A stretch of 26,240 bases of DNA, taken from NCBI GenBank assembly GCA_910579595.1, contig CAJTVM010000035.1, positions 1 to 26,240 of the forward strand, written 5' to 3'. The stretch comes from an uncultured Oscillospiraceae bacterium. Lineage in GTDB: Bacteria; Bacillota; Clostridia; Oscillospirales; Oscillospiraceae. Within the stretch, counting starts at the first letter, position 1. Every line of letters begins with the position of its first letter. A program made the translations under genes and the position numbers. Below are positions 1 to 5,766 of this stretch, one piece after another. Below the pieces are notes generated by a model that was not told the DNA's origin, searched no databases, and saw only the letters and a list, made by a program, of their open reading frames with translations.

Positions 1-32
1 TGTGGCAAGTTGTAGAATCCATGTTTGAGTGA
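1..32 (+). CDS. C-terminal tail of an upstream gene (partial)
   Basis: The window opens in a reading frame that runs from position 3 as WQVVESMFE and stops at TGA 30-32. The stop lies just before the AAAGGAGAG ribosome site of the next gene, which is typical of tandem genes in an operon. Only about nine residues are visible, so no family can be assigned. It could also be chance open frame. Confidence 0.3.
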   Translation, partial: WQVVESMFE

Positions 33-45
33 AAGGAGAGTTTTT

Positions 46-507
46 GTGAAGAAAAAGCAGCCTGTCCGCATTTTGCTTGTACTGCTGTGCATGACAATGC
101 TGTGCAGCATCCCTGTCTATGCAGCGGAAACACGGGCAAGTGACCGAATCTATCGCAGTGCAGTATCTCTTTCCCCAAAGAGCAATGGTGATCTCAGCGT
201 ATACTTTTCCGTCCAGGGCACTGGGAAAATGGAGGTAATCGGAGCCAGTAGCGTGGAGATCCAGCGCAATACCATTTTCGGATGGGTAACGGAATATACG
301 TTCACAACCAACAATGCCCCGGAGATTCAAGCAAAAGACAAATTTCAGCACAGCGCCACACTGACATATACGCCACTCTTTACCGGGGTGGAGTACCGCA
401 CTGTGGCGATGATCTATGTGAAGGATGCGGCGGGGACGAGTACACAGCAACTGACGAGTCGGACGATGCAAACAGAAAACCAAAATCAAATTTTGAATTC
501 ATTTTAA
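46..507 (+). CDS. Small secreted protein of unknown function (possible DUF6147-like)
   Basis: This encodes about 153 residues. A Lys-rich start (VKKKQPVR), a hydrophobic stretch (ILLVLLCMTMLCSIPV) and a YAA/E boundary form a clear Sec signal peptide, so the product should be exported. The mature part is rich in beta-type residues (LSVYFSVQG, EYTFTTNN, ATLTYTPL, RTVAMIYVKD) and looks like one small beta domain. I chose the GTG at 46 over the TTG at 25 because AAAGGAGAG sits 5 bases upstream of the GTG and would lie inside the longer version. It recalls small secreted clostridial proteins annotated DUF6147, but that is memory and not certain. Two further small genes follow within 30 bases of each other, suggesting one transcript. 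Confidence 0.7.
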   Translation: MKKKQPVRILLVLLCMTMLCSIPVYAAETRASDRIYRSAVSLSPKSNGDLSVYFSVQGTGKMEVIGASSVEIQRNTIFGWVTEYTFTTNNAPEIQAKDKFQHSATLTYTPLFTGVEYRTVAMIYVKDAAGTSTQQLTSRTMQTENQNQILNSF

Positions 508-533
508 ACTATTGATTGGGAAAGGAGCTATCT

Positions 534-965
534 ATGAGCCGAAAAATAAAAACATTACTATCCCGTGTTTTGCTATCCACCTTCATTTTTTTACTTGTTA
601 CACCGGCCTTTGCCATGTATACCTATGAAGAAAATGCGTTGCCAACTTTAACAGAGGAAAAATATAACATTGTTTTGTATGTTACAGAATCGTGTGCCCT
701 ATTGTTAGATGAACAGTCACAGCAAACTCATAACACGGATCCAAGTGGTGTATCCATTACCTTACCAGTTACAGTTCGAAATACGGATGGCTTAACTCAA
801 ACGACTATTGATTTAACGAATACAAGTTGTTTTAAAAATGTTGTTCTGGTTACTGGGCCAAATCCTCAAATATCCATTTCCTTCCCGTGGGGCGTATCTG
901 TCTCTGGCATAGGGTCCCAGGGAATCTCTTGCAAAACAACGCTAACAGCCGTACTCTATAAGTGA
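534..965 (+). CDS. Small secreted protein, unknown function
   Basis: This encodes 143 residues with a signal peptide: basic start (MSRKIKTLLSR), hydrophobic core (VLLSTFIFLLV) and a TPAFA cleavage site. The mature chain has two cysteines late in the protein (TSCFKN and GISCKT) that could pair outside the cell, plus one earlier (ESCALL). Beta-prone repeats such as SITLPVTVRN and ISISFPWG suggest a beta domain. The ATG at 534 is preferred over the TTG at 516 because AAAGGAG (521-527) is correctly spaced for it. Base composition is visibly more AT-rich than the downstream metabolic genes, hinting at a different origin. I do not recognise the family. Confidence 0.7.
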   Translation: MSRKIKTLLSRVLLSTFIFLLVTPAFAMYTYEENALPTLTEEKYNIVLYVTESCALLLDEQSQQTHNTDPSGVSITLPVTVRNTDGLTQTTIDLTNTSCFKNVVLVTGPNPQISISFPWGVSVSGIGSQGISCKTTLTAVLYK

Positions 966-973
966 GGATAATT

Positions 974-1135
974 ATGGACAGTATAGTATGGATATGCCTG
1001 CTCATAATACCATTTACTTTAGCAGGAATGATTAACTCTCTTTTAGAGAAAAACGAGAATAAGGGATTTGGTCCCATCCCGTATTGCATTGTCATGGGCG
1101 TAGCATTGGTCATAATTTGGATTGGAACATTTTAA
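974..1135 (+). CDS. 53-residue two-helix membrane peptide
   Basis: A short open frame begins at ATG 974, eight bases after the stop of the preceding gene, with GAGG just upstream. The peptide has two hydrophobic helices, residues about 4-20 (IVWICLLIIPFTLAG) and about 36-51 (YCIVMGVALVIIWIG), separated by a charged loop (LLEKNENKG). This is a plausible small integral membrane protein, perhaps a partner of the two secreted proteins before it. No family is recognised. Tight spacing and good hydrophobic periodicity are the evidence that it is real. Confidence 0.55.
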   Translation: MDSIVWICLLIIPFTLAGMINSLLEKNENKGFGPIPYCIVMGVALVIIWIGTF

Positions 1136-1312
1136 TGTCGATGGGAAGTGTCAGGGTACAGAGCAAAATTCCCCCGGCAGGGCCTCCGTCTGGGATACCG
1201 CGAGTCGGATAAATTTACCAAGTCTCCAAATGAACTCATGTAATACGGAACGGAGGAAAAGCTATAAAAACATCAGGCAAAAAAATTTTAGTTCAAGATG
1301 AGGTGATGAACT

Positions 1313-1894
1313 ATGAACCCAATTTCTGACAGCATCACAACCTACACTCCCAGATCCGGCCATACGGCGACCGTGCCGGGATGTTTCACTAAAACTTGGT
1401 ACGGCGAGGAGTTCCTGGCGGAGATGAGGGCGAAAGCCGCCGTCGAAGCCACCGCAAAGGCCGCGAACACGGTCCCCGCCCCCCGGAAGGAGCTGACCAC
1501 GGACGATATCGCCGAGCTTGCGTCCAAATACGACCCCAAGCATATGTCCCAGGAGGAATATGACGCGTTCTTGGAAGATATGGTTGAGCGGGGGGTTCTG
1601 CGTGAGGATGAAATCAGACGGCTCGGATACAATGGGACGATTGTCAGTAGCGGTGTGACACTCTACTGTACCGATTTTAGCAAGCTGCCTGGGTGGGATC
1701 CCCGTATGCGCCTGCTCTCCTACAGCATCGACGATGCCAACGGGGATATGCTCGACTGGATGCTGATTCGGTCAATTATGGAGCCCGTGAACGCAACCAC
1801 TGAGGCGGGGCTTGACACCGTGAAGGAAACCAACGACGCGCACAAGACGCTGTACAGTGTTCTGGATGCCATTCAAATCGAACGCGGCAGATAA
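1313..1894 (+). CDS. Conserved hypothetical protein (clostridial)
   Basis: This encodes 193 residues without signal peptide or membrane segment, so it is probably cytoplasmic. An Ala/Lys-rich stretch (residues about 38-56) is followed by an acidic helical segment with DDIAELASKYDP and SQEEYDAFLEDMVERGVL. That pattern recurs in small hypothetical proteins of Clostridia, but I know no function for it. AGGTGATGAA lies just before the ATG at 1313. Codon use resembles the higher-GC part of the genome, unlike the three AT-richer genes to its left. It borders a decayed mobile-element region, so it may itself belong to an accessory island. Confidence 0.65.
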   Translation: MNPISDSITTYTPRSGHTATVPGCFTKTWYGEEFLAEMRAKAAVEATAKAANTVPAPRKELTTDDIAELASKYDPKHMSQEEYDAFLEDMVERGVLREDEIRRLGYNGTIVSSGVTLYCTDFSKLPGWDPRMRLLSYSIDDANGDMLDWMLIRSIMEPVNATTEAGLDTVKETNDAHKTLYSVLDAIQIERGR

Positions 1895-2100
1895 AACAAC
1901 CGAAAAAATGGTTCTCCAGAAAAGTTGTGTAAAAGCAGACAAGCGAAGGTCAGAAAACGGAAGCAAATCAAGGTGCTGCCCGGTCAGGGCACAGCCCAGC
2001 TTAACCGGACTTCCCCGCCTGTGTTCCGGGATGAGGAACGGTATGCACGCGCAGCGTGAATGCCGTCTCTCGTCCCGGAAACACTATGGTCGGGCCGGTT

Positions 2101-2484
2101 TCAGGCGGTCTGGCGGTTCTGGAACATGATCTGAAGCTGAGCCAAAACCATGTCCCAATTTCGACATCTGGCGGTCCAGTGCTCGACAATTTTCCTGCTG
2201 GCCAGGTAGAGCATTTTCCACAGGGAATCGTCGTTGGTAAAGCTGAGTTTGTTCTTGGTAATCTGGCGGAACTGGCGGTTCGGACCCTCGATGATATTGG
2301 TCATGTATATGATTTGCCAAATCTCGGGAGGATATGCGAAAAAGGCGCTTAAAATATCCCAATTATTCTCCCAGCTTTTTACACAGAAGGGGTACTGTTT
2401 CCCCCATTTTTCTTTGAAAGCCATCAGGTTTTCCAATGCCTCATCCTCCGTAACAGTGGTATAGACCTTTTTTAAATCAGCCAT
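2101..2484 (-). pseudogene. IS256-family transposase, C-terminal fragment
   Basis: About the last 127 residues of an IS256-type DDE transposase remain. Diagnostic strings are DLKKVYTTVTEDEAL, FKEKWGKQYPF, TNIIEGPNRQFRQITKNK and WTARCRNWDMVLAQLQ. The full enzyme is near 400 residues, so the N-terminal two thirds, including the first catalytic Asp residues, are missing. The catalytic Glu region (NIIEG) is kept. The coding frame is still open and is joined upstream to IS66 pieces in the same frame. It ends FQNRQTA at TGA 2101-2103. It cannot be an active transposase. Confidence 0.9.
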
Positions 2485-2489
2485 TCCAG

Positions 2490-2586
2490 AGGCGTCAGGC
2501 GGCGTACAATACCCTTTTCCCCACCGCAGATCCGTGTATCCGCAGACCAGGTATACCGGGCAGCTGCATTTGAAATCGCTCAGCAT
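2490..2586 (-). pseudogene. IS66 tnpB (Orf2) N-terminal remnant
   Basis: Starting at an ATG (complement of 2584-2586) the frame reads MLSDF followed by PVYLVCGYTDLR. This matches the conserved start of IS66 TnpB, where the family continues with a KGIDGL-type motif. Here the sequence diverges right after DLR (WGKGYCTPP) and runs into the IS256 fragment. About 23 recognisable residues of roughly 115 survive. The assignment rests on the short but distinctive YLVCGYTDLR signature. Confidence 0.65.
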
Positions 2587-2730
2587 GACTTCAGCGCCAG
2601 GATGATTGCCCGGATCGTTTCCGCGTCTGCTCTTGCTTATCCGCTGCCCGCTCTTCTGGCACGCTTCCACCCGCCGGCTCCACTCCGCCAGATGACTGTG
2701 ATGAGTTATCTTTTGCAGACCCCGCTCCAT
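2587..2730 (-). pseudogene. IS66 tnpA accessory gene remnant
   Basis: The frame starts at an ATG (2728-2730 complement) with a G-rich ribosome site (GGGGGGAG) upstream. It carries HLAEWSRRVEACQKSGQ, the N-terminal signature of IS66 accessory TnpA proteins. The expected helix-turn-helix and WCRE / TYYYW segment is absent. After QRISKS the frame reads non-homologous sequence until the tnpB start, so an internal deletion or frameshift has removed the rest. IS66 gene order (tnpA then tnpB) is preserved, which supports both calls. Confidence 0.65.
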
Positions 2731-2886
2731 TGCGTCTCCCCCCTAAAAAATATGTCCTGGCAAAGCCGTGATGACCAAACCCGCCCGCCGCCAAAACCGC
2801 CTATACAGCGCAGGAGGACGGCGCAGACGGGAGCGCGGCGCAAGAGTAATAGTGTTTGGAGTAAAGTGGTGGCAAGATAGGCAGGG

Positions 2887-3133
2887 TTAGCAGATATAAA
2901 TTTTCTCCAATCTTGCCAATTTGATAAATCGTTCAAGAGCATCTTCTTCATTATCAAAATAAGTGCGGGATGTTTCAGCAATGCAGGCCCGTTCGTCGGT
3001 CGCAGAAACACACCATTTTTCTCCTGATTTTTCTATCAATATTTCATGGGGCCTCACTTTGTTTGCGTGAAACCAGTTATAAAATTTCAATTGTTCGTCC
3101 GCTATAATTTAAAGAGTTTCGTCTTTTTTTCAT
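2887..3133 (-). pseudogene. Broken Imm59-like immunity protein gene
   Basis: The main frame encodes ADEQLKFYNWFHANKV, then GEKWCVSATDERACI, then FDNEEDALERFIKLARL. The W-x-V-x-x-TDERA signature and the acidic EALERFI helix resemble small polymorphic-toxin immunity proteins annotated Imm59; this is from memory and moderate. No good start precedes it in frame. A well-placed ATG with GGGGTGATTAGG upstream exists at 3131-3133, but a run of seven A after it shifts the frame and a TAA interrupts. With six A and a Lys codon for the TAA the chain would read MKKDETLKIIADEQLK. Two lesions therefore separate a good start from the conserved body. A TTG start inside the body (3090) is a weaker alternative. 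Confidence 0.5.
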
Positions 3134-3147
3134 CCTAATCACCCCAA

Positions 3148-3177
3148 TATATATCCAGTCTACCACAACAGCCGCAA
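3148..3177 (-). promoter_or_regulatory. Possible sigma-A promoter for the Imm59-like gene
   Basis: On the minus strand TTGCGG (3177-3172) is followed after 18 bases by TATATA (3153-3148), about 15 bases before the intact ATG at 3133. This resembles a -35/-10 pair. It is a pattern match only. Confidence 0.3.
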
Positions 3178-3325
3178 TTTTTCCATCGTTATCCATTAGA
3201 ATTTCAAAACATCAACCTCGCTTCTGCCAAAAATCGGTGGGAGCGTTTTTCATGGAAAGGAAAGTGGCGCAGATGGGAGCCGGAACAAAGGCGCGGCGCA
3301 AGCGGAGCAGGAGAAGGGAGAAAAC

Positions 3326-3538
3326 TAATCAATTTTGGCAGTATTCTTGACGCAATAGCAGACTGGCTCAAAGAGCTTCTTATCAGCGGCATCATGGGCA
3401 ACCTCACAGGTGTTTTCGATGCGGTCAATTCCCGCGTGGGGGAGATCGCCGCCGATGTGGGCATGACCCCGGCGAGCTTCTCCCCCGGCATCTTCTCCAT
3501 GATACGGAATGTGTCGGAGCCGGTCATCATCCCCATAT
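3326..3538 (+). pseudogene. VirB6/TrbL-like conjugation membrane protein, N-terminal fragment
   Basis: The frame reads NFGSILDAIADWLKELL, then GIMGNLTGVFDAVNSRVGEI, then PGIFSMIRNVSEPVIIPI. This is the N-terminus of the VirB6/TrbL-like channel protein of Tn916/Tn1549-type conjugative elements, which normally continues as several membrane helices. Here it stops being homologous at about 3538, where a VirE-like piece begins. AAGGGAG is present upstream, but the codon where a start is expected is ATC (3328-3330). It overlaps the TAA of an upstream hydrophilic frame (tail GADGSRNKGAAQAEQEKGEN), so an ancestral TAATG stop/start overlap may have lost its start codon. The fragment cannot make a working channel. 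Confidence 0.75.
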
Positions 3539-3810
3539 TGGATTCTGGAGATCGGCGAACTGGCCGGGCTGCGGAAGGCCGAGGTGGAGACGCTGCGCTC
3601 CTTCCTCTCCCGGCAGAACGACATCTACCGCGCCGCCTTCGGCAAACGGGCCACGCCCCATCTGTGCCAGTGCGTGTTCTTCGGTACCACCAACGCAGAG
3701 TCCGGCTATCTCCGGGACACCACGGGCAACCGCCGTTTCTGGCCGGTCAAGACCCCCGGCGGCGGGAGAAAGCACTCTTGGGAGTTGACTGAGGAGGATA
3801 TCTGCATATC
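3539..3810 (+). pseudogene. VirE/VapE-like primase-helicase fragment
   Basis: From WILEIGELAG the frame shows LRSFLSRQNDIYRAAFG, CVFFGTTNAESGYLRD and TTGNRRFWPV. These are hallmarks of the P-loop VirE (virulence-associated E) family found in phages and integrative elements. The acidic EIGEL and the FFGTTN / GNRRFW motifs come from the second half of the ATPase core; the Walker A part is missing. It is entered abruptly from the VirB6-like piece (in another frame) and left in frame into a phage capsid protein. About 85 of the usual several hundred residues remain. Confidence 0.8.
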
Positions 3811-3823
3811 TTTGTTCCGAAGG

Positions 3824-4512
3824 GGTGTTCTCCAGGAGGGCATCGACGCTAACGGCGGCTACCTGGTGCCGGAGGAATACGACTCCCGGCTCATCGATGG
3901 GCTGACCGAGGAGAACATCATGCGCAGGCTGGGCCACCGCATCACCACCAGCGGCGGACACAAGATCAACATCGCCGCAACCAAGCCTGCCGCAGTGTGG
4001 ATCGATGAGGGCGGCGCGCTCACCTGCGGGGACGCCACCTTCTCCCAGATCACCCTGGACGCCCACAAGCTCCATGTGGCGGTGAAGGTCACTGAGGAGC
4101 TGCTCTACGACAACGCCTTCGGGCTGGAGAGCTACATCATCGCCCAGTTCGCCAAGGCCCTGGGCAACGCCGAGGAGGATGCTTTCCTCAATGGGGACGG
4201 CTCCGGCAAGCCCCTGGGCCTGCTGGCCGCGACCGGCGGAGCGCAGACCGCCGTCACCACCGCCGGGGCCTCCATCACGGCGGATGAGGTCATCGACCCG
4301 GTCTACGTCCTCAAGCGGCCCTACCGCAAGAAGGCATCCTTCCTCACCAACGACCAGACGCTGGCGTTCTGCGCAAGCTGAAGGACAACAACGGCCAGTA
4401 CCTTTGGCAGCCCTCCTACCAGGCCGGGGAACCGGACCGTCTGTTTGGCTACGCCAGCCACACTTCTCCCTACTTCCCCACCATCACCGCAGGAAAAGAA
4501 GTTTTAAAATAA
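3824..4512 (+). pseudogene. HK97-type phage major capsid protein, truncated and frameshifted
   Basis: The frame continues from the VirE piece into VLQEGIDANGGYLVPEEYDS, INIAATKPAAVWIDEGGALT, LLYDNAFGLESYIIAQFAKA and EEDAFLNGDGSGKPLGLLAA. This is the HK97-fold major capsid core; the N-terminal scaffold/delta domain is missing. At about 4370 (NDQTLAF) one base appears to be lost and the frame ends CAS-stop at 4381. The homologous continuation LRKLKDNNGQYLWQP, LFGYASHTSPYFPTITAGK lies in another frame up to about 4498, ending in an unrelated stop at 4510-4512. The remaining C-terminus is found inverted just downstream. Confidence 0.85.
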
Positions 4513-4514
4513 CA

Positions 4515-4628
4515 TCGTCATGGTCTGCCCGGAGATACTTCTTGGCCTCCTTCAGCTCGGCGAAGGAGCGGGTCCCCCGGTCGCCGATGCTGTAGTAGCT
4601 GTAGTCGCCGAAGGCGATGGCGGGCTTC
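4515..4628 (-). pseudogene. Inverted capsid C-terminus joined to a head-tail connector start
   Basis: The minus strand reads KPAIAFGDYSYYSIGDRG then TRSFAELKE, which is the HK97-type capsid C-terminal region expected right after the ITAGK that ends the plus-strand fragment. It runs on in frame into AKKYLRADHDD, which resembles the N-terminus of gp6-type head-tail connector proteins (EAKKYLR-x-DHD). So the segment at about 4498-4628 looks like a local inversion of sequence that once followed the capsid piece. The last roughly 30 capsid residues have also been lost at a short homology between the two genes. Confidence 0.7.
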
Positions 4629-4648
4629 TGTTGCGATTTGTTGAGAAC

Positions 4649-4679
4649 AAAAAGCGGCAGGCCGTTTTCACAGCCTGCC
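4649..4679 (-). terminator. Rho-independent terminator of the ABC importer operon
   Basis: On the minus strand GGCAGGC (complement of 4673-4679) pairs perfectly with GCCTGCC (complement of 4656-4662) around a 10-base loop, followed by GC and five T. It lies about 115 bases after the stop of the last permease gene. Confidence 0.8.
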
Positions 4680-4794
4680 AGCGTGGGGAATCGGTTTTAA
4701 CTTTGTCGAGCCAGGGAGAAATAGTTCTTTGAGGAAGGCGGTGGCCTCCGGGGCCTGATCCCTCCCGGTCTGATAGCTTTCGGTTTCAAGTAAC

Positions 4795-5766
4795 TTATGA
4801 GTTAGCTTCGGACAGCGCCGCTTTCTTAATGTTCTGCTTTTCGCTGCGCTCACTGGCCAAGCGGGTTGCCAGCAGCGCAAGAATCAGCACGATTCCTCGC
4901 ACAAGCTGGTTTATGTTGGAGGATCCGCTGAGCAGCGTCAGGCTGTTGTCCAGCATGAAGTAGGTGAGCACCCCGATGACAAGCTTGTAGATCTTAGTGC
5001 CAGAACCGCCCTGTACGGGGATGCTGGCCAGGAACATACATAGCATTACCTTCATTTCCATGCCGCTGCCCATGGTGTTGGATGCGCCGCCCAGTCGGAC
5101 CACGGTAAATATTCCAGCCACGCCGGCCAGCAGGCCGGATAAGGCATACGCAATGATCTTTACATTGCGCACCGAGATGCCGGTAAACTCAATGGCCAAT
5201 TCGTTTTCGCCGATAGCCCGGATATATTCACCGAATGGGGTATAGTGGAACACAAAGCTGAAGATAACAAACATTAAAATCAGGATAGGAATTTTGATCC
5301 CCGGCAGATCCAGCATACGCATGGCGTCGTTGCAGATATATACCGTAGACTGGAGCCACCAATTCAGCACCGCCCGTATGGCCAACAACATGGCCAACGT
5401 GCACATAAAGGAGGGCACTTTGAATTTGGAAACCACCACGCCGTTGACCAGGCCGACGGCACCTCCTACCAGGATGGCCACGGGAAACATGGCCCAAAAG
5501 CCGATTGTCAGACCTGCCCAGACGCTGGCGGTACCCGCCAGACCAATAATGGAGCCGCAGGTGATGTCGGTTCCGCCGATTGCCACTACAAAGATCATCC
5601 CCAGGCCTGCCAGGAAGTAGGGAACGGACTGGTTAATGATATTCATCAGGTTGTTGGGCGCGAACACCCTGCCTCGGGTGAGTATGGACGCGACAAGGGT
5701 AATGACCAGGAAAATAATCACAGGCATCAGCGCATTAATGCTGATCTTTCGCTTGCTGTTCGTCAT
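4795..5766 (-). CDS. Sugar ABC transporter permease (CUT2, RbsC-like), second permease
   Basis: This encodes 323 residues, mostly hydrophobic, with about eight to ten membrane segments, e.g. ALMPVIIFLVITLVASIL, AGLGMIFVVAIGGTDITCGS and the C-terminal GIVLILALLATRLA. The GTDITCGSIIGLAG region matches the conserved G-x-D-L-S-x-G motif of the BPD_transp_2 family (ribose, xylose, galactose, autoinducer-2 importers). Its ATG overlaps the TGA of the ATPase gene by four bases (ATGA), which indicates translational coupling. It is the last gene of the importer operon and pairs with the permease at 7271-8263. Two different permeases and one double ATPase imply a heterodimeric channel. The substrate cannot be read from sequence. 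Confidence 0.9.
   Translation of the reverse strand: MTNSKRKISINALMPVIIFLVITLVASILTRGRVFAPNNLMNIINQSVPYFLAGLGMIFVVAIGGTDITCGSIIGLAGTASVWAGLTIGFWAMFPVAILVGGAVGLVNGVVVSKFKVPSFMCTLAMLLAIRAVLNWWLQSTVYICNDAMRMLDLPGIKIPILILMFVIFSFVFHYTPFGEYIRAIGENELAIEFTGISVRNVKIIAYALSGLLAGVAGIFTVVRLGGASNTMGSGMEMKVMLCMFLASIPVQGGSGTKIYKLVIGVLTYFMLDNSLTLLSGSSNINQLVRGIVLILALLATRLASERSEKQNIKKAALSEANS

Noticed and set aside
1857..2129. Plus-strand open frame after the hypothetical gene
   Set aside because: It overlaps the end of the preceding gene in another frame, runs into transposase debris and lacks a ribosome site or family pattern.
2101..4640. A complete integrative conjugative element or prophage
   Set aside because: Only fragments of single genes are present; no integrase, relaxase, terminase or attachment repeats are visible in the window.
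4668..4794. Minus-strand frame downstream of the last permease (TESYQTGRDQAPEATAFLKE)
   Set aside because: It looks protein-like and may be the tail of a deleted gene, but it has no start outside the permease, overlaps the terminator, and I cannot name a family.
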